From contig JASHOP010000029.1 in the NCBI GenBank assembly GCA_030041075.1, forward strand, positions 1 to 50,146: a stretch of 50,146 nucleotides of DNA, written 5' to 3'. This DNA comes from Thermoplasmata archaeon (GTDB taxonomy: Archaea > Thermoplasmatota > Thermoplasmata > Lutacidiplasmatales > UBA184). This document shows positions 1-7,830 of this stretch, in pieces. Positions within the stretch are counted from its first letter, which is position 1; each line of letters begins with the position of its first letter. The notes beneath the pieces were generated by a model. The model was not told where the DNA came from. It saw nothing but the letters and a program-made list of their open reading frames with translations, and searched no databases. A program made the translations under genes and the position numbers.

Positions 1-26
1 GGCGCAAGGAGAAGCCGGCGCGATGA
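1..26 (+). CDS. rpsL: Ribosomal protein S12, C-terminal end (partial)
   Basis: Only the last seven codons are inside the window, read from base 3: RKEKPAR then TGA at 24-26. Archaeal S12 proteins end in a KKEKPxR-like tail, and S12-S7-EF-2 is a common archaeal order, so the tail and the position agree. The stop overlaps the S7 start (ATGA, 23-26), which suggests translational coupling. Most of the gene lies to the left of the window. Confidence 0.7.
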
Positions 27-682
27 AGGGAGCCTCGGAGACCCCCCCACCGCACGAACCCGAGGACGACGCCGGGCCGATCGTCCAGCGCCCCCAGCCG
101 GTCGCGCCGCCGCCGTTCGCGATCCCGCCCCTGTTTGGAAAGTACGCGTTCGAGGGCGTCGAGGTCCGCGACCCGGGGCTCCTGCCGTACCTGTACCTCC
201 ATGCGGTCTACGCCCCCCACACCGAGGGGCGGCTCTGCGGCCGTCCGTTTCTCAAGGTCCGCATGCACATCGTGGAGCGCCTCGCGAACCAGCTGATGAA
301 GGGCGGGAAATTCACCGGGAAGAAGATGAAGGCGCTCGCGACGGTCCGCCTCGCGTTCGACGAGATCGCCGAGAAGGAGGGGAAGAACCCGATCCAGATT
401 CTCGTCGACGCCGTCGAGAACGCCTCCCCGCGCGAAGAGGTCACCCGCCTCCAGTTCGGCGGGATCTCCGTCCCACGCGCGGTCGACGCGTCCCCATCCC
501 GCCGCCTCAACGTCGCGATCCGCAACCTCGCGATGGGGGCGATCCAGGCGTCCCGCAAGTCCACGAAGCCGATCGAGACCTGCCTCGCGGACGAGATACG
601 GCTGGCCGCGAAGGGTGAGATGACGGCGTTTTCCATCGGGCGGAAGGAAGAGGTCGAGCGCGTCTCGCAGTCGGCGCGCTAG
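23..682 (+). CDS. rpsG: Small ribosomal subunit protein S7 (archaeal type)
   Basis: A 219-residue S7 that would bind the 3' major domain of 16S rRNA and nucleate head assembly of the 30S subunit. Family-typical stretches are visible: the region around KVRMHIVERLANQLM (about residues 78-92), a central segment with NPIQILVDAVENASPREE, and the C-terminal part with IRNLAMGAIQASRKS and LADEIRLAAKGE. The acidic and proline-rich N-terminus of about 35 residues is longer than in bacterial S7, as is usual in Archaea. The ATG overlaps the S12 stop by four bases, and EF-2 starts 16 bases downstream, so the three are probably one transcript. The start is well supported by the overlap. Confidence 0.95.
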   Translation: MKGASETPPPHEPEDDAGPIVQRPQPVAPPPFAIPPLFGKYAFEGVEVRDPGLLPYLYLHAVYAPHTEGRLCGRPFLKVRMHIVERLANQLMKGGKFTGKKMKALATVRLAFDEIAEKEGKNPIQILVDAVENASPREEVTRLQFGGISVPRAVDASPSRRLNVAIRNLAMGAIQASRKSTKPIETCLADEIRLAAKGEMTAFSIGRKEEVERVSQSAR

Positions 683-698
683 GATCCAGGGAACCCAC

Positions 699-2900
699 AT
701 GACGCACATCCGAAGCGAGCTGGCGAAGGCCATCCCCGAGATGATGCGCAACATCGACCGGATCCGGAACATCGGGATCGTCGCGCACATCCACCACGGA
801 AAGACGACCCTCTCCGACAACCTGCTCGCGGCCGCGGGGATGATCTCCAACGAGCTCGCGGGCAAGCAGCTCTACCTCAACTTCGACGAGCAGGAGCAGG
901 CCCGCCTCCTGACGATCAACAACGCGGACGTGACGATCGTCCACGAGTTCGAGAACGAGAAGTATCTCATCAACCTCATCGACACCCCAGGTCACGTCGA
1001 CTTCGGGGGGGACGTCACCCGCGCGATGCGCGCCGTGGACGGCGCGATCGTGGTCGTGTGCGCCGTCGAAGGGGTGATGGCCCAGACCGAGACCGTGCTT
1101 CGGCAGGCGCTCCGCGAGAAGGTGAAGCCGGTCCTGTTCATCAACAAGGTCGACCGGGCGATCAAGGAGCTGAAGCTCACCCCCGAGTCGCTCCAGAAGC
1201 GGTTCACCTCGATCATCGGGGAGGTCAACGAGCTCATCCGGCGGATGGCCCCCGAGGAGTTCGTCGATGCCTGGTCGGTCGACCCGCGCGACGGGTCGGT
1301 CGCGTTCGGCTCGGGCTACGAGAACTGGGCGATCAGCGTCCCGTACATGCAGCGGACGGGCGTCAAGTTCCCCGACATCATCGACTACGTCTCGACCGGG
1401 CGTTCGCGCGAGATCGCCCAGAAGGCGAAGATCAACGACGTCGTCTTCGACATGGTCGTGCGTCACCTGCCGACGCCCCGCGTCGCTCAGAAGTACCGCA
1501 TCCCGAACATCTGGCGGGGGGACATCGGCTCGCCGATCGGCCAAGCGATGGTCGACACCGACCCCGCCGGACCGACCTCGTTCATGGTCACCGACATCAC
1601 GATGGACCCGAGCGCGGGCGAGATCGCGACGGGCCGGGTGTTCTCCGGGCACCTCGCCAAGGGGATGGAGCTCTCGATCGTCGGCACGAAGATGAAGGAC
1701 CGGATCCAGCACGTATCGCTCTTCATGGGCCCCGAGCGCCTGATGGTCGACGACGTCCCCGCCGGGAACATCGCCGCCGTGATCGGGCTCACGGACGCGT
1801 TCGCCGGCACGACGACGTCGACGTTCTCCGACATGACCCCGTTCGAGGAGATCCGGCACGTCTCCGAGCCGGTCGTGACCGTCGCGATCGAGCCGAAGAG
1901 GATGGCCGACCTCCCGAAGCTGATCGAGGTGATGCGCAAGATCGCGAAGGAGGATGCGAGCCTGCGCGTCGAGATCAACCCCGAGACCGGCGAGCACCTC
2001 CTCTCCGGAATGGGCGAGCTTCATCTCGAGATCACGGAGTTCCGCGTCATCAACGACTACAAGGTCGACATCGTCGCGTCGACCCCGATCGTCGTCTACC
2101 GGGAGCTCGTCCGCAAGCCCGGGGGACCGTTCGAGGGCAAGTCGCCCAACAAGCACAACAAGTTCTACTTCGAGGTGGAGCCCCTCCCCGCCGCGGTCGT
2201 GGCGGCCGTCAAGGAGGGCGAGATCCCGCAGGGCAAGTCGTTCAAGGACACGAAGACCCTCGTCGCGAAGCTCCACGAGCTCGGCGTCCCGCGCGAGGAG
2301 GGACGCGGGATCATCGCGGTCGAGGGGACGAACATCCTGTTCGACGTGACGAAGGGGATCCAGTACCTCAACGAGACGATGGACCTGATCGTCGACGCGT
2401 TCAAGGAGGCGATGAACCGCGGTCCGCTCGCGAACGAGAAGGTCTACGGCCTCAAGGTCCGGCTCGTCGACGCGAAGCTCCACGAGGACTCCATCCACCG
2501 GGGGCCCGCGCAGACGATCCCGGCGGCCCGGTCGGGGATCTACGGCGCGATGTGCCTCGGCGACCGGATGCTGCTGGAGCCGTTCCAGAAGGTCACGGTC
2601 AACGTGCCCCAGGAGGTCCTCGCGGGCTCGACCCGCGAGCTGCAGCGGCGCCGGGGGGAGATCCTCGACATGACGAACGTCGGCGACCTCCAGACGATCG
2701 TCGCGAAGGTACCGGTCGCGGAGATGTTCGGGTTCGCCTCGGACATCCGCAGCGCGACTGGAGGGAAGGTCCTCTGGGCGACCGAGTCGCTCGGCTTCGA
2801 ACCGGTCCCGGTCGACCTCCAGGGCAAGGTCGTCGCCGAGATCCGGCAGCGGCGCGGGCTCAAGCCCGAGCCGTACGACGCGAGCTACTACTCGGGTTGA
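699..2900 (+). CDS. fusA: Translation elongation factor 2 (EF-2)
   Basis: A GTPase of 733 residues that drives ribosomal translocation. The G3 motif DTPGH and the G4 motif NKVD are intact. The histidine that becomes diphthamide is at residue 600, in SIHRGPAQ, the same number as in well-studied archaeal EF-2. Two GTPase motifs are unusual. The P-loop reads AHIHHGKTT, with His32 where almost all EF-2 and EF-G proteins have Asp. The switch I motif normally read as RGITI is RLLTI (residues 69-73), keeping the Mg-coordinating Thr72 but losing the glycine. The rest of the protein is full length and collinear, so it is most likely the working EF-2 of this lineage rather than a degenerate copy. A Dph6-like gene for diphthamide synthesis lies at about 36.3 kb. 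It follows rpsG by 16 bases. Confidence 0.96.
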   Translation: MTHIRSELAKAIPEMMRNIDRIRNIGIVAHIHHGKTTLSDNLLAAAGMISNELAGKQLYLNFDEQEQARLLTINNADVTIVHEFENEKYLINLIDTPGHVDFGGDVTRAMRAVDGAIVVVCAVEGVMAQTETVLRQALREKVKPVLFINKVDRAIKELKLTPESLQKRFTSIIGEVNELIRRMAPEEFVDAWSVDPRDGSVAFGSGYENWAISVPYMQRTGVKFPDIIDYVSTGRSREIAQKAKINDVVFDMVVRHLPTPRVAQKYRIPNIWRGDIGSPIGQAMVDTDPAGPTSFMVTDITMDPSAGEIATGRVFSGHLAKGMELSIVGTKMKDRIQHVSLFMGPERLMVDDVPAGNIAAVIGLTDAFAGTTTSTFSDMTPFEEIRHVSEPVVTVAIEPKRMADLPKLIEVMRKIAKEDASLRVEINPETGEHLLSGMGELHLEITEFRVINDYKVDIVASTPIVVYRELVRKPGGPFEGKSPNKHNKFYFEVEPLPAAVVAAVKEGEIPQGKSFKDTKTLVAKLHELGVPREEGRGIIAVEGTNILFDVTKGIQYLNETMDLIVDAFKEAMNRGPLANEKVYGLKVRLVDAKLHEDSIHRGPAQTIPAARSGIYGAMCLGDRMLLEPFQKVTVNVPQEVLAGSTRELQRRRGEILDMTNVGDLQTIVAKVPVAEMFGFASDIRSATGGKVLWATESLGFEPVPVDLQGKVVAEIRQRRGLKPEPYDASYYSG

Positions 2901-2922
2901 CCGCGGCGGCGCCGTCGGATAT

Positions 2923-2945
2923 AGCTACTACGACTCGTAGTAGCT
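2923..2945. repeat. Perfect inverted repeat between fusA and ogt (copy 1)
   Basis: The arm AGCTACTACGA (2923-2933) and its exact complement TCGTAGTAGCT (2935-2945) are separated by one base. The element lies 22 bases after the EF-2 stop, in the short gap between two convergent genes. A stem with a one-base loop is not a good RNA hairpin, so a two-fold symmetric protein-binding site is as likely as a terminator. A related copy lies about 100 bp away. Confidence 0.6.
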
Positions 2946-3023
2946 TATCGATACGCCGAGCGCCGTCGCGGAGGGTGAGGACGCGCCGTACGTGCCCGGG
3001 CCGAACGTCGGGGGCTCGTGGAA

Positions 3024-3046
3024 ACTAACTACGGGTCGTAGTAGCT
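3024..3046. repeat. Imperfect inverted repeat at the 3' end of ogt (copy 2)
   Basis: The right arm TCGTAGTAGCT (3036-3046) is identical to that of the copy at 2923-2945. The left arm is degraded but keeps ACTACG (3028-3033 region). It covers the stop codon of the ogt gene, so the last codons of that gene are made of this repeat. The two copies are spaced about 101 bp centre to centre. Confidence 0.5.
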
Positions 3047-3636
3047 TGGCGGCCGGCCCTCGGCCGGGTCGGCGGCCCGCCGTCCCCGTCGAGCGTCCGC
3101 TGGCCGCGGGGCCTCGGTCCGTCGGCGGAGCGCGACCGCAGCGGCCAGGCTCCCTCGTGGTCGAGGAGCCAGCGCTTCCGCCACAGGCCGAGGCCGAAGC
3201 CGGTGATCGACCCCCCCGCCCCGACGACCCGGTGGCACGGGATCACGATCGGGATCGGGTTGCGGGCCATCGCGCCGCCCACGGCGCGCGCCGAGCCTTG
3301 AAACCCGGATCGTCGGGCGAGCTCCCCGTAGGTCACGGTGCGACCCGCGCGGACGGCCCGGAGCACGGTCCAGACCCTCCGGTCGAACTCGGAGGCGGTC
3401 TCGGGCTCGACGTTGACCTCGAGGTCGGAGAGGGTCCCGCGGAAGTACTCCCGCAGCTGCTGCGGCGGGCTCCCCTCGGCGAACGGCGCCCGACGGGGGG
3501 AGGCCCCGGCGGGCATGCCGGTCTGGTGCACGCCGTTCTCGAGCAGGTCGACCACGCGCACGGTGGATCCGGAGTAGGCGACGCGGAACGTCCCGATCGG
3601 CGAGGGGACGTCCGCCACCTCGAGCGACGACGTCAT
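3025..3636 (-). CDS. ogt: Methylated-DNA--protein-cysteine methyltransferase
   Basis: A suicide DNA repair protein that takes the alkyl group from O6-alkylguanine onto its own cysteine. The active-site motif IPCHRV is present with Cys134, preceded by the helix-turn-helix region GRTVTYGELARRSGFQGSARAVGGAM typical of the family and the asparagine of ARNPIPI. The ATG at 3636 is preferred over an in-frame GTG at 3648 because a TATA-like AAGATAA (minus strand, 3661-3667) lies about 28 bases before it. The 203-residue protein has about 40 low-complexity, Arg- and Pro-rich residues after the usual family end near WLLDHE. This tail runs into the palindromic repeat, so the original stop may have been lost. 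It is convergent with fusA. Confidence 0.9.
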   Translation of the reverse strand: MTSSLEVADVPSPIGTFRVAYSGSTVRVVDLLENGVHQTGMPAGASPRRAPFAEGSPPQQLREYFRGTLSDLEVNVEPETASEFDRRVWTVLRAVRAGRTVTYGELARRSGFQGSARAVGGAMARNPIPIVIPCHRVVGAGGSITGFGLGLWRKRWLLDHEGAWPLRSRSADGPRPRGQRTLDGDGGPPTRPRAGRQATTTRS

Positions 3637-3671
3637 CGCACGCCCCACAGGGCTCCGGGCTTATCTTGGTT

Positions 3672-4361
3672 TCAACCGGGCCCGACCGACTCGAGCGACG
3701 TGGGGCCGATGCGGAACTCCGCCGCCCCCTCCGGGAGCGACCGGTGCTTCACGAGGACGATGCGCCGGCGGGGTCCCGTCTGACGCTCGAACCTGAGGAT
3801 CGTCTTCGCGGCATGGTTCAGGAACGAGCCGCCGATCGGCTCCAGCGTCCCGTCCCGCACGCTCCGCCAGACCTGGTTGGTGAGGACGACGGGGACGGAC
3901 GCCTGGCGGGCGGTGGCGACGAGCTCGGCGATCTCGAGGACCAGGGCCGTCCGCGCCTCGTCCTCGCCGTCGCCGGCCAGGGAGAGCCGGTAGTAGGCGG
4001 TGGCGGAGTCGACCACGATGAGCCCGACGGGCCGCTGGCCGTCCCGCGCGAGCGCGCAGGCGGTCGCAACCGCTCTCCCCTGCTGCTCGAGATCCTGGGG
4101 TGTGGAAACGAGAAGCCGCTTCAGGATCCGGTCGAGGTCGGGGCCCGCGACCTGGCGGAGACGGTCGGCGCTGACCCCCTCCGTGTCGATGTAGAGCGAC
4201 CAGCGCCCGGCCCGCGCGACCCGGACGGCGAGATCGAGGCAGAAGAGCGTCTTGCCGCTCCCCCCCTCGCCGTAGATCTCGGTGACGCAGTCGGTCTCGA
4301 GACCGCCGGCGAGGAGCCGGTCAGCGGAGGCGATCCCGGTCGGAAGCCGCTCGGCCGGCAT
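3672..4361 (-). CDS. radB: RadB, RecA/Rad51-family recombinase paralog
   Basis: A short RecA-fold ATPase of 229 residues, the usual size of archaeal RadB, which assists RadA in homologous recombination. The Walker A motif GEGGSGKT is at residues 31-38 and the Walker B strand LIVVDS near 114-119. The family feature LTNQVWRS follows, and the C-terminus holds the ATP-cap region with IGGSFLNHAAKTILRFER. It lacks the N-terminal HhH domain of RadA, as expected for RadB. Start choice: ATG at 4361, with an in-frame GTG one codon upstream at 4364. A TATA box (minus strand TTATAG, 4386-4391) sits about 25 bases upstream, which fits a leaderless mRNA. It follows the RNase J gene by under 35 bases. Confidence 0.88.
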   Translation of the reverse strand: MPAERLPTGIASADRLLAGGLETDCVTEIYGEGGSGKTLFCLDLAVRVARAGRWSLYIDTEGVSADRLRQVAGPDLDRILKRLLVSTPQDLEQQGRAVATACALARDGQRPVGLIVVDSATAYYRLSLAGDGEDEARTALVLEIAELVATARQASVPVVLTNQVWRSVRDGTLEPIGGSFLNHAAKTILRFERQTGPRRRIVLVKHRSLPEGAAEFRIGPTSLESVGPG

Positions 4362-4384
4362 CACCGCGGAGGAGGGAGACCGGC

Positions 4385-4392
4385 CTATAATC
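4385..4392 (-). promoter_or_regulatory. TATA-like box upstream of radB
   Basis: Minus-strand ATTATAGG, centred about 25 bases before the radB start and overlapping the end of the RNase J gene. The spacing suits an archaeal TATA box driving a leaderless transcript, so radB can probably be transcribed separately from the genes upstream. Confidence 0.5.
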
Positions 4393-5753
4393 TAGGAGGC
4401 GCGAGCCGGACGGCCGAGCGCGTACGGTCGGGCGAGGTCGGCGGAGACCACCGTCCCCGAATCCGAGCGGAACGCCTCGGGGTGCTCGGTGTGGATCGGG
4501 TAGACAGTGCGGGCGCGCAGCTGCGCGACGATCGCCTCGAGCTCGGGGCCGGAGGCGTGACCGCTCGCGTGCATCTGGTGGAACTCAAGACCGAAGTGGT
4601 CGAGCCAGTTGTGCATCACGCGGTCGTCGACGTCGTCCTCGCTGAACGGCTCGCTCATCGAGTGGACGAACGGGCTGCCCTTCGGCGGCCTCAGGTCGAT
4701 CAGCTCGGGGTAATGCGCGAGGTCGAGCGCGAGGAGGTAGCGCTTCCCGTCGGCCCGCACCTCCTCCGCCGTGAGCGCCTCGTCCAGGAACGGCTCCTCC
4801 CACTTGAAGAACCGCTTCTTCTTGCGGGCGTAGGTCCGGATCCCGGGGCTCGCCCCCGGCACCGGCAGCGATCCTCGGGGGAAACGGGAGGCGACAGCGG
4901 CGAGAAGGTGCGCGGTCCGGGTCGAGACGACCAGCGTCCTTCCCCCGGAGGTCGCCGCGCCGTGGAGCGTGCGAAGCCGGTCGACGTCCCGGGGGTAGGT
5001 GCACGCGAGCGCGAGCGTCGGCCGGTCCGCGAGGACGCCGTCGACCGCGGCCCGGACCCCCTCCTCCGTGAGGTTGCGGCGGGGATCCGGCCCCGCGCGG
5101 GTCCCCTCGATCAGGAGCGCGTCGGGTCGTTCGCCGGCCGCTGCCTCGAGGAACGCGCGGGTGTCCGCTGCCCGCGGCCCGTGATGGCGGAAGTCGCCGG
5201 TGTAGACGAGGGTGCCCTCGGAGGTCCGGACGACGAAGCCGTAGGCGAACGGGATCGAGTGGTCGACCGGATGCGGGACGACCTCGAGCCGGCCGACCTT
5301 CACGGGCGACCGGTCCGGCACGGTGCGCCACGCGTGCTCCCCGTACTTCATCGTCGGGCTCGACGACTGGATGGCGTCGAGGAGGACCTTCGTCCCCTCG
5401 CCGAGGTAGACCGGTATCTCCGGGTCGACCAGCGACAGGTATCCGGCGTGATCGGCGTGCGCGTGGCTGACGAAGATCCCGTGGATCTCCGGCGCCCGCC
5501 AGGCGAGGTCCGCGTCCGCGAGCGCCTCGCGGGAGTAGAGCCCCTCGACCCGGGGCAGGAGGTCGAACTCGAGGAGGTCCTTGACGGGGCTCGTCGAGCG
5601 AGGCTGCAGGAATCCGGAGTAGTATGCTTCGTACCGGGGGGCGAACGACGGCCCGAAGTCGAACAGGATCCGGTCGGGGCCGTCCTCGATCAGGATCTTG
5701 TTGCCGCCGATCTCCCGGATCCCGCCGAGGAACGTTACCGTGGGGCTTCGCAT
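4392..5753 (-). CDS. Archaeal RNase J-type beta-CASP ribonuclease
   Basis: A metallo-beta-lactamase/beta-CASP nuclease of 453 residues, the usual size of archaeal RNase J, a 5'-to-3' exoribonuclease of mRNA decay. The N-terminal GGIREIGGNK is the RNase J/CPSF-like entry motif. The metal-binding motif HAHADH is at residues 97-102, YTGDFRHHG gives the next metal ligands, and the beta-CASP histidines appear in HASGH and in IHTEHP near the C-terminus. It lacks the KH domains of the aCPSF1 group, so RNase J is preferred over CPSF. An AT-rich AAATCGATAATC stretch on the minus strand lies about 25-35 bases upstream of the ATG. It sits directly downstream of the exosome/rpoP genes, so two RNA decay activities share one locus. 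Confidence 0.85.
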   Translation of the reverse strand: MRSPTVTFLGGIREIGGNKILIEDGPDRILFDFGPSFAPRYEAYYSGFLQPRSTSPVKDLLEFDLLPRVEGLYSREALADADLAWRAPEIHGIFVSHAHADHAGYLSLVDPEIPVYLGEGTKVLLDAIQSSSPTMKYGEHAWRTVPDRSPVKVGRLEVVPHPVDHSIPFAYGFVVRTSEGTLVYTGDFRHHGPRAADTRAFLEAAAGERPDALLIEGTRAGPDPRRNLTEEGVRAAVDGVLADRPTLALACTYPRDVDRLRTLHGAATSGGRTLVVSTRTAHLLAAVASRFPRGSLPVPGASPGIRTYARKKKRFFKWEEPFLDEALTAEEVRADGKRYLLALDLAHYPELIDLRPPKGSPFVHSMSEPFSEDDVDDRVMHNWLDHFGLEFHQMHASGHASGPELEAIVAQLRARTVYPIHTEHPEAFRSDSGTVVSADLARPYALGRPARAS

Positions 5754-5849
5754 CGCTACGCGGGGAAGTCGCCCGGAGATTATCGATTTGGGGGGTCCTT
5801 CGGGTCGGCCCCGCCCCGGAGCCGGCGTGCCGAACGGAGGAGGGGACCC

Positions 5850-5984
5850 CTAGCGGGCCTTCAGGACCTTCTTCACGTTCGGGTGTTCCTTCGTGAAGAT
5901 CTTCCCCCCGCAGTTGTCGCAGCGAACCCCGAACAGGTTCGCATCCGACGGGAGTGCCTCACCGCAACGGATGCAACGGAACAT
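5850..5984 (-). CDS. rpoP: DNA-directed RNA polymerase subunit P (Rpo12)
   Basis: A 44-residue zinc-binding protein, the normal size for archaeal Rpo12, which sits at the Rpo3/Rpo10 side of RNA polymerase. Two CxxC pairs, CIRC (residues 4-7) and CDNC (22-25), bind one zinc. The GVRCDNCGGKIFTKE core is typical for the family. The ATG is 26 bases after the stop of the L37Ae gene, in the order L37Ae-RpoP seen in many archaea. The start was set by the family N-terminus MxRCIRC. Confidence 0.93.
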   Translation of the reverse strand: MFRCIRCGEALPSDANLFGVRCDNCGGKIFTKEHPNVKKVLKAR

Positions 5985-6010
5985 CGACCGGGAACGACGC
6001 CGCCGAGAGC

Positions 6011-6280
6011 TTAAGAGTTGCCGGGGAGCGGAGCCTTCTCGGTCCGCACGATCGGGGGCGGGGCCGCGAAGACGTAGGCGTTCGACGCGAACCGGGTGCC
6101 GCACCGCCGGCACTCGAAGATCCCGCTCGCGACGCGCCGGAGCGTCGCGGTGGAGCACCGGGGGCACGCGGCGGGCCGGCGCCGCGCGCGGTCCAGCTCC
6201 AGGACCCGCCGCCGGATCCGGATCCCGTAGCGCGGACCCATCCAGCCGGTCGAACCGACCTTCTTCGTCCGCTGGCTCAC
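6011..6280 (-). CDS. rpl37ae: Large ribosomal subunit protein L37Ae (eL43)
   Basis: An 89-residue zinc-ribbon protein of the 50S subunit. It opens with SQRTKKVGSTGWMGPRYG, the family's usual start, and has the zinc pairs CPRC (residues 39-42) and CRRC (57-60) followed by FASNAYVF. The start is GTG at 6278-6280, overlapping the Rrp42 stop (GTGA), which indicates translational coupling. The C-terminal tail PPPIVRTEKAPLPGNS is variable in the family. It lies between rrp42 and rpoP as in other archaeal exosome operons. Confidence 0.93.
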   Translation of the reverse strand: MSQRTKKVGSTGWMGPRYGIRIRRRVLELDRARRRPAACPRCSTATLRRVASGIFECRRCGTRFASNAYVFAAPPPIVRTEKAPLPGNS

Positions 6281-7065
6281 GACCGGCCCCCCTTCACCAG
6301 CGAGCGCAGTCGCTCGCCGTGCGCGAACGCCCGGCGCGCGACCGCCTTGACATCGTCGGGAGAGAACGCGCCGACCAGGCCCTTCTGCATCGCCACGACG
6401 CGGCCGGTCTCGTCGGTCGCCACCGTCAGGCGTCCCTGCGCCGCATGCTCCTCCTCGAACGTCGGATCGACCATGATCGTGTCGCCGAGGCGCACGAACG
6501 TGCACTCGATTGGCACGTGCAGGACGTCGAGCGGGTAGTCCTCCGACGCGACCTCGAACCGCTTCGCCGGGACGGTCGCGTTCGAGAGCGCCGTGACCGC
6601 CGCCAGGAGCGAGGCGTCGATCAGGTTGCCCGCGTGCTCGAGGACGTGGACGTCCACGTAGCAGACCCAGGTCTTCTCGCCCGGGGTGACGCACAGGCGC
6701 GTCAGGTCGATCGTTTCCGCAGCGCGGATCGCGCGGTCGACCACCCGCGAGACCTCGATCGCCCCGGGCTGGGGCGGTCCGGGCTCGAACGTGGGGCTCG
6801 AGAGCGGGATCAGCTCGGCGTTGGTCGTGAGGACCCCCGCGTTCGGCGTGTCGGGGAACGGCTTCCCCGGCTCGAGCTTGATCCCGGCGAGGACCCGGGT
6901 CTGGCCGAGGCGGATGAGAGCGCTCCCGTCCGCCGTGGAGACGAACCCGGGCTCGGTCGTGATCGGGCGGTACTCGTCCGGCCCGCGGCCGTCGAGCCGC
7001 CGGCCGTCGGCGGCGAGGTCGAGGATGTGCGTCGTCAGGATCTCGGCGACGACCTCCTCGGTCAT
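6277..7065 (-). CDS. rrp42: Exosome core subunit Rrp42
   Basis: A 262-residue RNase PH-fold protein, the non-catalytic partner of Rrp41 in the hexameric archaeal exosome ring. It begins with a DGRRLDGRGPDEYRPI segment, keeps TRVLAGIKLEPGKPFPDTPNAG and LTTNAELIPLSSP, and has the family block RAAETIDLTRLCVTPGEKTWVCYVDVHVLEHAGNLIDA. The phosphate-binding residues of Rrp41 are not kept, as expected. The ATG (7063-7065) overlaps the Rrp41 stop by four bases, and its own stop overlaps the L37Ae start. The exosome degrades or tails RNA from the 3' end. Confidence 0.94.
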   Translation of the reverse strand: MTEEVVAEILTTHILDLAADGRRLDGRGPDEYRPITTEPGFVSTADGSALIRLGQTRVLAGIKLEPGKPFPDTPNAGVLTTNAELIPLSSPTFEPGPPQPGAIEVSRVVDRAIRAAETIDLTRLCVTPGEKTWVCYVDVHVLEHAGNLIDASLLAAVTALSNATVPAKRFEVASEDYPLDVLHVPIECTFVRLGDTIMVDPTFEEEHAAQGRLTVATDETGRVVAMQKGLVGAFSPDDVKAVARRAFAHGERLRSLVKGGRS

Positions 7066-7814
7066 GCCGCACCCCCCGCGACCGGGGTGAGGGCGTAGCG
7101 CTCGCGGAGCGCCGCCTTCATCCGGTCGTAGATCTCCCGGCAGCCCTTGACCCCCAGGTCGAGCGACCGTCCGAGCTCCTCCTCGGTCATGTGGCCCTCC
7201 ATCTGGAGGAGCACGAGGCGGCCCGACTGGGGGACGAGCGCCATCGGGAGGTCGGCCTCGCCGAAGTTGTCCTCCTCCTTCTTGAGGTCGAGGCAGATCT
7301 GGCCGGCGACCTTCCCGACGGCAACGGCCGGGACCAGGTCGACCATCGGGATTCCCGCGTCGGCGAGCGCGACCGAGGCCGCGACCAGGCCGGCGCACCG
7401 CGTTCCCGCGTTCGCCTGCAGCACCTCGATGTAGACGTCGATGCTCGTCCGCGGGAACTCCTCCGCGAAGACGACCGACTCGAACGCCTCGGCGATGACC
7501 TTCGATATCTCCTGGGAGCGTCGGTCGAGGCCGGGGCGCTTGCGCTCGTCGACCGCGAACGCGGCCATGTTGTACTTGCACTGGATGACCGCCTTGTGGT
7601 TCTGCTGGAGGTGGCGCGGGTGGACCTCCCGGGGCCCATAGACCGCCGCCATCACCTTGTTCTGTCCCCATTCGACGAACGCCGAGCCGTCGGCCTGGTG
7701 GAGGGTCCCCGCCTCGATCCGGATCGGCCGGAGCTCGTCGAGCCGTCGTCCGTCCAGACGGAGTCCCTCGGGGCTCAAGAGGACCGGTACGTCCTTCGCT
7801 CCTACGTTTCCCAT
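7062..7814 (-). CDS. rrp41: Exosome catalytic subunit Rrp41
   Basis: A 250-residue RNase PH-fold subunit carrying the phosphorolytic active site of the archaeal exosome. Seen: RLDGRRLDELRPI, GSAFVEWGQNKVMAAVYGPREVHPRH (RNA- and phosphate-binding arginines), IDVYIEVLQANAGTRCAGLVAASVAL, and DLKKEEDNFGEADLPMA, which holds the conserved acidic residues of the catalytic site. It starts 16 bases after the Rrp4 stop and overlaps rrp42 by four bases, so the three exosome genes are contiguous. Confidence 0.95.
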   Translation of the reverse strand: MGNVGAKDVPVLLSPEGLRLDGRRLDELRPIRIEAGTLHQADGSAFVEWGQNKVMAAVYGPREVHPRHLQQNHKAVIQCKYNMAAFAVDERKRPGLDRRSQEISKVIAEAFESVVFAEEFPRTSIDVYIEVLQANAGTRCAGLVAASVALADAGIPMVDLVPAVAVGKVAGQICLDLKKEEDNFGEADLPMALVPQSGRLVLLQMEGHMTEEELGRSLDLGVKGCREIYDRMKAALRERYALTPVAGGAA

Positions 7815-7830
7815 GCTGCCTCCTTGGATG

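Noticed and set aside
507..2498. Long open frame antisense to EF-2 and S7 (663 codons)
   Set aside because: It is a mirror of the GC-rich codon pattern of fusA; the product is Arg/Asp/Val/Leu-biased with no motif, while the sense strand is an unmistakable EF-2.
3666..6014. Long plus-strand frame opposite radB and RNase J (782 codons)
   Set aside because: Low-complexity Arg/Asp/Glu/Pro-rich product with no domain; the opposite strand carries two well-recognised proteins.
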